Shown piece after piece: positions 36,901 to 48,659 of a DNA stretch of 64,000 nucleotides. Source of the stretch: Diprion similis (lineage: Eukaryota; Arthropoda; Insecta; Hymenoptera; Diprionidae); the NCBI RefSeq assembly GCF_021155765.1, contig NC_060110.1:14158001-14222000 (forward strand). Reading direction: 5' to 3'. The notes below the pieces were generated by a model that did no database searches, was not told the origin of the DNA, and saw only the letters and a program-made list of their open reading frames with translations. Within the stretch, counting starts at the first letter, position 1. Every line of letters begins with the position of its first letter. Both the position numbers and the translations under genes were made by a program.

Positions 36901-39900
36901 AAATCTCCGGATCACGGATTTTGCTGAAACGTTTCTTTGACCCAAAATATGGGAGTTTTGATGTTTAGTTCCATTTATTGGGTGTTTCTTCGCTAAATTT
37001 ATAATAGCTCAGGTTGTCGAAAATTCACAATATATTTACGAGGTTGAAGTAAGTATTGTTAACGTCACGAAACATTAGGAAGATATTAATTATTATGCAA
37101 TTTTAGTATGACTTTTAAGGAGCTAGTTTTTGAAAAATATGGGTATGTGTTTGGTTCGGGATGATTTACTTCCTTAATTTCAGACAACTCTAATGGCGCG
37201 AAGTAAAGGTTTTTCCTGACAATGCATCGTTACAGTAATGTTACTAACTTCAATCACATCCGTGATCCGGAAGTGCGACACTCTCCTCGTTAGTCAGGTT
37301 ATATATGTATCCATAAATCTCTGTCTCTGCATGCTGTATTAGATAACAACATAACGTGATATGGTATAACGTGTGTGATTGTTGGATGATAATTTTATTG
37401 CGAAATACATTGATCAACTCGTTGAACAACTGATCCAGCTCACATTCCTTGACTGGATCTCCCAGCCTCTATAAATTTTCATTCTGTCGGTTCTCGCTAA
37501 ACCTTGGCCTAGTCACAACATGTATTTGTCCAATTACTATTCATGTCCTATTACTATTCATTGCCTCCTTGACAAAGCATTCAACAAATTCCATAGTACG
37601 CATTTGGAGATACAGACGTTAAATAAAGTTTTTAAAACAAAAATAAAAAAGTGGAGACTCTTTTACTAATTCTAAACGTGTCTTCGAGTGGAGAAGCCAG
37701 CTTGCACGAAGTAATGCAGGTGTAAGAAATTCCTTGTGCGATATCAATCTTACGTTGCAAATACAGTGCATTTTTTTCTTCAAGGTCGGCAAGGAAGTGG
37801 CTCATCCTGGAATTGCCAACGATTTCAACGACAGTAGCGCCCGCAAGTACTACACCTACTATCAATGGGTTTGCTTCGCACTGTTCTTTCAGGTGAGTGA
37901 CTAATCCATAGATGTCATTCATGACCAAAATTAAATCGGTGATCTCAATGGAAAATCCGGTGATTCTTGTGCAGGCAATGATGTGCTACGTGCCTCAGTG
38001 GCTCTGGAACACCTGGGAAAATGGTTTGATGAGGAAGATTGTCATGGGGATGAATCACCAACTGTGTGCCGAGAGCGAGAAGCGGAAGAAGAAATCTGTC
38101 ATGATGGATTATATCTTGAAACACCGCACGGTGAGAATAAATATTCCTCAATCTGTTTATCATACAATATTGCGTTATATTTCGGGGCTACAACCTCCGG
38201 CTAATCGTATTACGTACACGTGTACACCTTCCGCGGTGGATTCTGACCGATTCAAGGTCACCAGTGTCGTCTGCTACCGCCGATTCAACCTGCGTAGCAG
38301 ACGACACGGGTGGCCTCGTATCAGTCAGAAGCCACTCCACTTCGTGAGGTGTACATACCTATCTATGTATACGTACCGCTGCTGTGGGAATCGAATGCCA
38401 ACGACGATTCGCTGTTATTTTTGACCTAACGATGCTTGCGGCTGGCCGTAAGACGGCACATGTCCGCTGTTTAACCTTTTGTTTGGGTTTACCAAACTTC
38501 CACACTCGGTGGGCGTCGCGTCGCTTTGGCCTTTCGCTTCCAGACGTCTCACTCTGGCTGATAAGCCTCCGGCGATATTATTATACTACCTCATCTTGGG
38601 TGGCTGATCGGAGTCGCGTGGACACACTTATCCGTCTACTGTGAGAAACGAGCAAACAATCGCGGTGTCGTTTGACGGGGGTGGGGGGGTGGGGGTCGCC
38701 AAAACATCCAGATTACCGCAGATCCGGTTACCCTGGGTTCATTGGTTGCGGTCAGTTTTTTCCTGTAATGTTTTTTCACTTTTATTTCTTATAGACTTTA
38801 TTTTCCATCACTTCATCCACGACTGTCTGCGTGCGTGATACAAGTTTTCTTATGTAAAACTCCACGATTTGTTTTTAAGTATGCAATGCTTGTATCAAAA
38901 ACTGATGGAATCTCGGCCAGTAAACTTTCATGTATGTGTGTATACTTAATGCACGAAAAACGACTTTGATTTTTGTACAGATTGTGAAAACAATACCATA
39001 TAACGATCTATTGATCCTAGTTTTCAACGATTACAAAACCTCTAGGTGCGAAAAGCAAGCAAGTTAAGAATACATGTTTATGTAACCAGATTGGAATCTC
39101 AGTTGACGAGTTGTATTACAATGCATAAAATTCTTGTGTGTTTGACGAGCGTATAATTCTCGTATTCAAATAGGTGAGCCGCATAACATGTTATATCTTG
39201 ACTAAACAACGGAATTCACCCAATATATTCTTTATCGCATTGGGCGGATACATATAATAGCTTGTTTATCAGCGTCTCACGTAATCGCTCTTGCAGTTAC
39301 TTTGACGGACTAATTTTTTTATTCTCGTGAAAATGATATGCTAAGGGTGTACGTTTCCGCCATATAAATATTACGGATATTTGACAGGTTATTTTGACTC
39401 TATATTCGTTGACGGAGTTCATTTATATCTCGAAGTTTATAAGTGAAGAATCAAAAACATGTTTCCGTTATGACTTCTATATCTTACAGTAAATTAGATT
39501 AATTCATAAGGACGGTAAACAAGTCTATTATTACATTCTCAGTATGCGACGATTAATTTCTTGGTTTTTTTTTTAAATATCACAATTATTTATACGTACT
39601 AATAGGAAAAATTCATTGCTTAAAAGGATAAAATTGTTTAGAAATAATTTCACACAATTTCAGTATATAAACGACAATCTTTATTAACCCTTACAGGACC
39701 GGTAGCCGATGCATCAGCTTTTAGCTGTTTAGATGAATTCATCTAATTTTATGGTGTTTTGAGGTTTCTATTGTCTTAACCCTTTGAGTCATAATGAGAA
39801 GTATTCTTTCCGCCTGTTTTATATCCATTTTTTGCATATTTACTGAACTTTTCATCATACTTTTCCGTGGTTTTTCACTATTTCTGATAAGATAATTTCG

Positions 39901-42023
39901 ATACTTGAAAGTCATTATTGCGATATAATGTAAATTCTAATTGTTAGAAACAATTTTATTGAAAGAAATGGTAAAAATTGCAGAAACAATTCATTTCCGA
40001 AAAAGTTATCCCTCCAGCCATACACGTGTTTTACATGAATTGTATGTTTTCGGGGTCGCTGATTACAAATCTGGAAGCTGATAAATTACATTATTAGAAT
40101 TATTGTAAGAGCATGAAATTGTTCATTCAATCATGACATGTTTCACCTCCATATTATCCGCATTTCTCTCAAAATAAATTGATTCGAACGGATTTGATGT
40201 ATTTTCACTACCTCGTACCTCACAATGCATACTATAACAATGTCTTTATTTATGGTATTGGCTAAATTTTTGATAACAAATGATCTGACAAAAGATATCT
40301 GACAATATTCGACTACGAAATAAAAAAATTAAAATCTTGATTTTTTTCCGTCCCCGAAGCTAATATATCGGCGCGAAAGTAGTGTAATCTTTTTTGCCAT
40401 CCAACCCAATGACATTGACCCAAAATTTCTAGGACTTAAAACTAAAAAGTCGAAGAAAAATGTCAAGGTCCTGCAGAGGTTAAAGATTGACAGAATTTAG
40501 TAAAGAGAATCTCTCCGTTTACGTTATTTTTCGGATTATTCTCACTTGGAGGGTATGCCTGTTATTTGTGAAATCAAGTTGTGTATTTTGAGGTATATAC
40601 AATGTTATGTTGGATGAGTCTAAAAAGAAGTAATAATGGTCCCTCAATTGCTTTCATGATTTTATTTTCAATTTATTAGAGGAATTTTCCATTTTTATTA
40701 CCCATTCCTGAATTAAACAGTAAAGAGTTGATTAACTTCCTCAGTTGATATTGCTTCTTTCTAAACTATCGATTATGTAACTATTGAACTTGATTGCCTA
40801 GGAGTTATAAATAGAAAATTTGTATATTCCGCTACAAGTGTGGAAAGTAGGGCATTATATTAGTGAGACCCAGCTTGCGTTGATCCCAGAACCCCCATTT
40901 CTTACAAATTATAATATTATACCATTGAAATTTACACATATTTATTTGGAATGAAGTAATAATCCGGTAAAACATTGTAACCGTATACTTGACTCTTTAA
41001 ATCTTGTGTAATAACTTAATGTACTTACCTTGTCACTTCTTTTCAATTTTCAACTGCATTTCAAGTGAGAAAAACAATCGAGTCAAAGTGAAGTGTGTAT
41101 ATAATAATAAAAATATGTCATTTCAATTGTGCGCATGCGCCAACGTCGTTTAACCGGACTGTTCGAAAATTGGTTACTTTACGCACGCTCCGCAGGCTTC
41201 GTGAATCGAATCTTCCAAGCAGGTGTTAAAAAAATGAGCCTCATGATTGTGTTATTTTTGCCTTTTTATAGCGACTAAAATTAGCGCTTTACATACATAA
41301 ATATCTCTGAGACAACGCAATGAAATTCAATATCAATAAACCGTGTCATACTGCTCCAAAATTTGACCAATATCTTTCCCCTAATTTACACACCATTTTT
41401 CACTCACCGCATAACGAATAAATGGACAATTTTTTTTTACTCCACAGAGACACATCAGTTACGTTTACCGATACTACGCCTGCGAGATGATTTGCCTGCT
41501 GAACATACTGTTGCAGCTCTACTGTATGAACCGTTTCTTCGACGGTGAATTCATGGGCTACGGTCTCCGCGTTTTACAATACGCGGACAGACCGCAGGAG
41601 GAACGTGTCGACCCGATGGTTTACATATTTCCACGTGTCACCAAGTGCATTTTCCACAAGTTCGGTCCCAGCGGCTCGCTGCAGAAACACGATTCGCTGT
41701 GCATCCTTCCGCTGAACATCGTCAACGAAAAGACGTATATCTTCCTCTGGTTCTGGTACCTGATACTTACGGTATTGCTGGTCGGTCTGCTCACTTATCG
41801 GGCCGCAATTATTTTTGCACCCGCCATAAGACCACGCCTGATGCACTTTATGGCGCGTGGAACGTCGAAGGAAACTTGTCGGAGTGTGAGTCGAAAGACG
41901 GACCTGGGAGATTGGTGGCTACTCTACTGTCTGGGTTCAAATTTGGATCCGATAATGTACAGGGAGATTCTTCAGGAGCTGGCGAAAAAGTTGGGTGATC
42001 AAAATTCACAGGTTGTTGCTTAG
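33989..42023 (+). CDS. ogre: Innexin 1 / Ogre (gap junction channel subunit), four exons
   Basis: Exons: 33989-34240, 37785-37892, 37975-38130 and 41448-42023. They join, all in phase 0, to 363 residues, close to the fly Ogre length. The N-terminus reads MYKLLGDLRGYLKWQDI, and VITATQYVGNPIACIV follows; both are diagnostic of the Ogre/Inx1 branch. The protein is a four-pass plasma-membrane channel subunit. Membrane segments fall at about 29-47, 112-130, 178-199 and 266-290. Extracellular cysteines are C54/C69 and C239/C257. The signature YYQWV is at 109-113. VTKCIFHKFGPSG and the following QKHDSLCILPLN lie in loop 2. Intron 2 sits exactly after FFQ, as in shakB. Introns 1 (3.5 kb) and 3 (3.3 kb) are large, and intron 3 carries a transposon-like insert and a small hairpin. 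Splice sites fit GT-AG well (CAG/GTAATT, CAAG, CAG/GTGAGT, GCAG, ACG/GTGAGA, CACAG). Confidence 0.95.
34241..37784 (+). other. Intron 1 of ogre
   Basis: It is 3.5 kb long and begins with a GC-rich patch (34319-34640) that includes a run of 14 C. The reading frame remains open for about 60 codons past the donor but shows no innexin similarity, so the splice is preferred. I see no nested gene in the remainder. Confidence 0.7.
34319..34332 (+). repeat. poly-C homopolymer
   Basis: Fourteen consecutive C bases within ogre intron 1, followed by more C-rich sequence. Confidence 0.9.
38255..38316 (+). ncRNA. Short intronic hairpin
   Basis: A perfect 14-base stem, GTGTCGTCTGCTAC against GTAGCAGACGACAC, is extended by about 9 partly paired bases (AGGTCACCA against GGGTGGCCT). 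It encloses a 16-base loop in ogre intron 3. The size resembles a small stem-loop. There is no known RNA family that I recognise, so treat it as a structure call only. Confidence 0.4.
39684..40483. mobile_element. TTAA-flanked piggyBac-like non-autonomous element
   Basis: TTAA at 39684-39687 is followed by CCCTTACAGGACC. The right end reads GGTCCTGCAGAGG followed by TTAA at 40480-40483. The reverse complement of that end is CCTCTGCAGGACC, so the terminal repeats match at 11 of 13 positions. The interior of about 790 bases is AT-rich and has no open frame. A second TTAACCCTTT at about 39777 suggests nested or alternative ends. The TTAA duplication points to piggyBac. Confidence 0.55.
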
Positions 42024-42940
42024 CGGAATATATTATGTGTATATTTTTACTTTTCTTTTTTCTCCTTCTCTTCGTTTTGAGAAAAAAGAAATTAGACATC
42101 AAGCGCTCAAAATTTAGCCGCGCAACTTATGTATTATGATTATTCTAGAGAGATTTATCATTATTTTACGATCAACTTCTTCGGACAAGTTTTCAAACAG
42201 AAAACACTCGCGTTGCACGATGCGCACTTAAATGTCAAAGAAGCGATCTCGGACGAGGACTCGACGTTTCGGTTCAATTAAAACCCAATCTTGAGTGATT
42301 TCGTTTGCTCCTGGCCCTGGCCTAGCGTTTACATTTTATAGGTACTCCGGCAAAGCTTTACAGACCGTATTGATATACTCTCTTGAACCTGTCAATATTT
42401 GTTTTTTGACCGCTCTACTTACTCAGAACTTTATAGATAAGACTTATCTACCATTCCGTGATTCTCTTGTTGTAGTAGTTAGCATGAGGTTTCTTTTTAC
42501 TTGAAGTTGCTGGTCGAGTGCTCGGCTATCGTTTGTATCAAGTTATCGTTTGTTTTTTTTTTCTTCTTCACATTACTTTTTTCTTTGCATATATTGGACG
42601 ACGATTTGTGTTCGTACGTAGGTACATTTTTTATCGCTTTAAAAGTGTATTTTTTAAACATTTTATTTTATTACTGATTTGTTTTTTCTTACAGATAAAT
42701 ATCCCATGTCTTAGATTTCGTTTTTACACATCTTATTCCTAATCAACCGTGAATCTCGCGTGAAACTTTTATGTGATTTTTCTTCGTTTGAAATTGTTAT
42801 TGTTTTATTTTTGGGTTTCTTTTTTTTTTACTCGATTTTTTTTTTTATCCTTTTAAATCATTATTGAGTTTTCAGTTGAATGGGAGTATAAAACAAGACT
42901 GAGGAAGTCTGAAAACTGCTCACTGAACATATGATGCCTT

Positions 42941-42969
42941 TATATATACATATATATATATATATATAT
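42941..42969 (+). repeat. TA dinucleotide microsatellite
   Basis: A nearly pure TA run with one CA interruption, downstream of ogre. Confidence 0.9.
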
Positions 42970-43824
42970 TTACAGTATTTTGATATTTAACACAAATTTT
43001 CTCACTAAATTTTGGACAGTCGTATCGGACGTACTTGATTTGATGATTTACGTAATTATTGTAACGAAGTTGAGTGATATAGTAAAAGTAAGATGTTTCA
43101 AATTGGTATGACTTCGAGGTGAAATGTTGCAGAAACAAGTAGAAACCAAGTAGATTGTAGTATGTTTAAAATTTAGAGCTCGTGTGAAATTCTGAGATAT
43201 CGATGTGTATGAATTTTTTTTCTCCCCTTTTTTTCACTCAATTTTTCGGAGATTTGTTTTCGATTCAATGCATATTATCATATCTAATTATAATTTACGT
43301 ATGTATACAGTAAATAGTATGAAAAGCCGTCGCGATGACGGACTATTTTAGTGGATAAGCGTAATTAAAGAATGAAATGGAATTTGTTAATTTGTGCTCG
43401 AAGCCCCTCCCTCGTGACTATACGTTTGCACGTGTTCCTACTTGTTCTATCTAATGAACAAACGAAGCGTTTATTCTATTTTGTTATTATATTTTGATCC
43501 GTCGTCTATTTAAAGTGATTACTCATACGCAAACTTTGATCTTTCAAAATAGGAAATATACATTTATTGTTTTTAGTCCAAAATCGAACATCTCAAATAC
43601 TGGATTCTAAGTTTTAATACATATCAACGGTTACTCACTCAGTGAATTTCCCATTTTCATGATAGTGGAACCCAAACATTTATTAGGAATGATTCACCTC
43701 GTACAATGTCAATCGCGCGGTAAAACCATAGTCTGAAGCAGTGTTGGGCACCACTAATTACTTTGTGTAATTAATTACATCGAAATTACTATCTACATTG
43801 ATGATTTGTAATTCGAAAAATTTC

Positions 43825-43970
43825 AATTACAAATTACGAATGTAAATAGTATCGCTTATTCTTTTAATTACAAATTACTCATGTAATTAGAATCGATTTT
43901 TCTTTTAATTACAAATTACGAATATAATTAGTATCGATCTTTCTCTAATTACAAATCACAAATTGATAAA
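43825..43970 (+). repeat. 41-bp minisatellite, about 3.5 units
   Basis: The string AATTACAAATTAC, or its one-base variant, starts at 43825, 43866, 43907 and 43947, giving a 40-41 base period. Each unit carries a GTAAT/GTAAA-AGNATCG block in the middle. Just upstream, GCAGTGTTGGGCAC near 43738 resembles the end of a hAT-type MITE, but I find no matching right end. Confidence 0.75.
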
Positions 43971-45640
43971 AGTGGCTAAGTCGAAATTGAATGTGATCAA
44001 CAACACGTAGATATTCTTTTTTTGTTTTTTCTGTCATGACTTTCTATTGCTACTTTTTAGAAGATTCAAAACTAAGATCAGCCTTATTTGACGAGTGTTA
44101 ATTTAAGAAGACAAAGTGATAAGTCTGATTCGTTATTATTGGAGTAGAAACAAAGTATTAGCGGGACAAGTGGTCAAGAATGAATAATACCGTTTCATTT
44201 TGAAACATTCTAATTATATGCGTGTAGGTATAAGTAATAAGTACATGTACCCGGTGCGCAAGCGAACCAGTAAAATGACGTCGTGTGATCTTTGGTACTT
44301 AGCGTGTTCTTGTAAGTTACAATCAGACATTCGTAAGACATTTACTGATTCAGAAAGAATAAAACAAATTAGAAAAAAAATAAATGAAATTACGCGCGTC
44401 CACTTGTCATCCATTGATGACTCAGTGACTCAGGCTTCGAATGGGAGCGGAAATGCTGACCGCAGTGACGGTGATGTAAGTCGCGATTTAAAAATACAAT
44501 TTGCAATCGGTAGTCTTTTAAATGCCTAATTGGCCATCGTGTACACCACTTACCAATTTCGGAAATACGTTAAACCCTCGAGTAAACAGAGTGGCGTTTA
44601 TTCTAGTATTCAATTCATGGTCATCATTGCTAATGAAACGGTAGAAACTAACTTTTACGCAATTGCAGTTCTTGTTTTTCTAACATCTTAGCACCGCGAA
44701 TAAAAGTAATCTTTTCCCTTCGTAGCTACGTGTGGTTAACAAAAAGGATAACCGACTGCGTTGATATTTCAGTGCGTCATATTCCAGTACAGTTGTGCTC
44801 TGAATTTATATCGGGTCCAATTGGGCCCAATAAGATCTTGCAGAGCAATTGAAGACGTACAGATCTGTCGCCCAATCGGAAGCGAGCACAAACAAGGGTA
44901 TACATGCACAACTGTGGCTCGCAGCGGATGGTGGTGGGACATGCTAGCCCCGTGCAATGAAGAGCTCTTTCTCCCGAAGGGGAATGAACCGGAGACTCGG
45001 GCGACGACCTTTCCGCTTGGATCGCTCGCTTTTTTAACAAACCCGTGAATTCCGAAATTCAACTGAAGCTATCAGTGCGCGTTACGAATTTCAAAGCGCA
45101 TGCGACTCGCGTTCGACATTCAAACCCCGCCTCGAGTTCCTCTGCGTGGAACACCTGTAGGATTTCTGTATGGAACTGACAAGTTCGCAACATCTGCATC
45201 GATTTAACAAGTTTTGCCTACTCAATTAACAATAATTATTATTTCAACTTGCCAGAAAATCGCTTTCACATTTTTACTACAGTGAAGCTTATATCGGACT
45301 GCTGTGTATACGCATACGTTTACCTGCATGTAAAATTCGGTTTTATTATGCGCTGCTATAATGTATGAAAAAAGAGGCACAACTGCTAGCATTCCATTGT
45401 AAATTATGGGGTATGCAAGCAACCTAGCAATACCTGCGGGCGAGAAGAAATATTATATATATAATATATATACGTATACAGGTTTATCCTTTTGGAGCGA
45501 ACACTCTGGAAGCCTTAGTGCCGCTGCGGGCAACCGAACAATTACCTACCCATACCTTAGCCATGTGTAGGTATACGTGGATCTTGTCTACAGTAAACGC
45601 CGTATTTCAGAACGAAACGACAGAGTATACAATGCACACG

Positions 45641-46800
45641 GCATATTTCCGGTAAGTCTACTTTAGGAAGCGTCATCGATTACCGGAAATGAAATACTTA
45701 GTCGAACGAATACTCGTGTTTTTTATACGGTATGTATACACTACACGTACAAAATGTTCTTTGCAACTCATTTGACCGAGATATTTTTTTATATTTGGTA
45801 TATATATGTACATACCGCTGCTTAATATATTTCCGGTATAGATAGTCTGGCATGATTGTACGTTTGTAACGTCCACGAACGAATTAGTAAAACATTACTG
45901 AAATATGTGTACGATATGTATACGCATTATATACGTAATTGGATACGGAGAAAAAATTTTCTGTTACCGAATTGCGTGCAGACGGAAAGTTAGTTGCTCT
46001 AATGGATTCGTGCTGCTACTGCTTTTTCTTACACTTCTCTTTCTTCTTCGATTCTTCTCTTAAACTTCTGTTCTCTCTTCAAGGATCAAGAAATGCGGTT
46101 ATTCCAACAAAGACCATAAGCGTTGCTACCTCGTAGTTGCGTGCTTGGGATACTTAAGAAAGAAGCACTCGTTCTATGTAACACAAACAGCGAATTAAAA
46201 TTCTAAATTCAGCAGAAAAAGAGGAGAGAGTTTTAGTTTTTGACAGTTGTTCAAAACTCATGTTATAAATTTTTGAACAAAATATTTGTACGCCATCATT
46301 CTACCAAATTCTAAACATATCAAGAATTAGTAGATTGACGAGTATATGTACCTACCTGAGTCTAGAGCATATAAAGGATGGTAGCAAGTTTTTATTCACT
46401 TTGAGAAATTCTGTACCTATCATTCATGTGCGCTAGACACATAACGAACGGATATCACTGCTAATCCATTACAGCTTGTGTTTGCAGAAGATATTGTATT
46501 CCGAGTCAAGACTGTGTCATGCTGTGCATGGCAGCCGAGCTGACTCGAGCAGGTTTGGTAATAAGAGTAGGTAAGCGTATTTACGGTACACACGTATATA
46601 CAAGTAAGTTTCCGCAGAGAGTAAAGAGCTTACATCGACCTCCGGCTACATTGCAGCAACAAGTCGAACATGAACACCGGGACAAGTGCCGGAAAGCTGG
46701 AAAGTTCGTTAAGCCCAATAGCGAGGAATGATGTCATTTCCTAAGGGCTGTCGTTAATTGAAACAAAGTTCACGATGGCAGTGTACTAAGGCATGGCTCT
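45641..46800. repeat. Local duplication, copy 1
   Basis: It shares a collinear series of blocks with 48660-50150. At 46123-46132 TTGCTACCTC pairs with 49290. At 46549-46567 a 19-base identical string pairs with 49905-49923 inside a 31/32 match. At 46757-46772 ATTGAAACAAAGTTCA pairs with 50106-50121. Spacing drifts from 3167 to about 3350 because of indels. The open frame 46519-46731 in this copy is not kept intact in the other, which argues against a conserved protein. The origin (old tandem duplication or transposon copies) is unresolved. Confidence 0.65.
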
Positions 46801-48659
46801 ACGTAAACCATTCATCAGTTATTATTCGGCGAAATACACCTCACGTATAAACCAACTAACTCTGAATATTACAACTATTAAAACTTCCGGACATCCAGGA
46901 ATACGACATTCCGAAGATTAAACCTGTCAACCCGACGCGACGAGGAAGATGAATTACGTAGACTAATTGTAAGGTCAGTCGCAAAGCCTGCCCAGAACGC
47001 CGGATTATAGGGATGCGTACTATACGTATAGAAACCGTATCTTAACACTTCCAGGAACTTTCCGTCAGAAACATCTTCAGGACGCCCACGAAACTTGGTA
47101 TAAAGCTTCAGTACAAGCAGAAGATAAGATGACGTTCCGAAATTACTGGGAAAACGTTAAATTGTATAACTATCAAGTAATCCTAAGAAGTCGAACTCGG
47201 AAACTGCTTCCAGAACAAAGTCGGATATACATACTGGACAGTAGAGCCCAGGAACTTCTTAATTCGTATTAGAATGTCAATAATCATCGTCAGTTTTGCC
47301 GAAGAAGAAGCACATAATTTTGTAGACAGTGTTGCCAGCGTTCGGTCCGCAATTTTAGATTTCAAGAATCTGATTTTGGTATAGTCACTGTGACCGAAAA
47401 TCTATCTGAAAAATATTTTACACCTGAAAATGAAAGCAAGTACTTCCTTGTAAAGAGGTGTGTGAGTTTTTGGTATTATTTTTTTTCTGTAGATAATGAA
47501 GCCTGCATAGGAAAAAATAGAAAAAATTAGGTGAAATTAAAGTTTGAAAACAATAATTTATCACAATTCTTTGTAACAATTTATCTATGTTCTACAATAG
47601 TTGTGGGGGGCAGGGGGGGGGGGTATTTAGACATTCTTGAGACAGAACCGATTTAGCAAAAAACATGATTCTCGTTTTCAGTTATGCTGAAAATTAAAAT
47701 TCCTAAAGACTACAACTGTACAGCAACCGCAATTAGGACTTTCTTTTGGTGCAAGCGTTCGATCCGCCTTCGCCTCCCTCCCCCCCGCCCTTTGCCTCGG
47801 GCAACCTGTCTCATAAGCTTTGCCGTGTTTAATTGTTTAATTTGTTATTTGAACTAAGGGGCCAGATAATTGGACTTGATATAAAACTCAACAATGTTAT
47901 TCGTAAAATTAATCAGTCTGTGATAACGATCTCTGACAAAATATTCTTTCATCGACGTGCAGACGTGGCAATAAATCACCCATGGGGGATTTTTCATTGT
48001 AAGTTCCCTCGATTCTCCGTCTAACTTTAATAATTGTTTTAATTAAGACCAGACGGTTCAATAGAAATTCCGATACTCAATTCGAATATACTTATTTAAA
48101 TGTATGTCGTTATTCGAATACTCTGCTATGCAGAAGGAAAACTTGACGTCTGTCTTGACGTCTTTCGAAGCTGAATATCGTTGACGAGGTATTATGAAGC
48201 TCTTCTAAAATCAGTTTCACTGGTGAATCTTGAAACAAGTCTCCTCTTAGTCTTAGTCTCCTCTCCCATTCTTGTTTTTTCAACTTGGTTCGTCTTCATC
48301 AGGCGTACAGTTCATGCGAAACAATATACAACAGAAAGAATTAGGAAACACATATTCAGTAAGTGCAAATGAGGTTAACCAAGTTGAATTAGTTCAAAAC
48401 AACTTGAAGAAACAAAACTAGAAAAAAAATTAGCCATTAGCGCTAAAGGATTTACACGGAAAGATATCAATTGTGGACAAAGTTATAAACATTATTGTAT
48501 ACTATTCTGTATTTTTTCGCGTTGGGAAAATTGTGCCGTGTATTCATTGTCAATGAATCGTAACTCATTTTATTTTCACATGGATTATATAGAAGTAGCC
48601 TGAAATTCAAATTTGTTTCAACTCTTCAACTGACCGGAAAAACAGCTTATTTAAAATCA
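46801..48659. other. Unique spacer between the two duplicated copies
   Basis: AT-rich DNA with a G-run near 47604-47631 and a C-rich patch near 47770-47795. No supported gene or repeat family. Confidence 0.55.

Larger units (their letters stand above)
38131..41447 (+). other. Intron 3 of ogre
   Basis: It is 3.3 kb long, with donor GTGAGA and an acceptor after a T-rich tract ending TCCACAG. It contains a small hairpin (38255-38316), a G-rich tract near 38680, a TTAA-flanked inverted-repeat element (39684-40483) and an NRF-1-like palindrome, GCGCATGCGC, at 41131-41140. No coding sequence is evident. Confidence 0.7.
42024..45640. other. ogre 3' flank and intergenic DNA
   Basis: This AT-rich region includes the ogre 3' UTR, whose end I cannot place: no good AATAAA follows closely, and ATTAAA at 43364-43369 is only a weak candidate. 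It holds a TA microsatellite (42941-42969), a 41-bp minisatellite (43825-43970) and a 109-codon open frame at 44200-44529 without recognisable domains. Confidence 0.55.

Noticed and set aside
44200-44529. 109-codon open frame
   Set aside because: It has plausible composition but no recognisable domain, no conserved motif and no splice or promoter support. It is near chance length for 64 kb.
46519-46731. 70-codon open frame in duplication copy 1
   Set aside because: The matching stretch in copy 2 has frame-breaking indels, so it is not conserved as protein.
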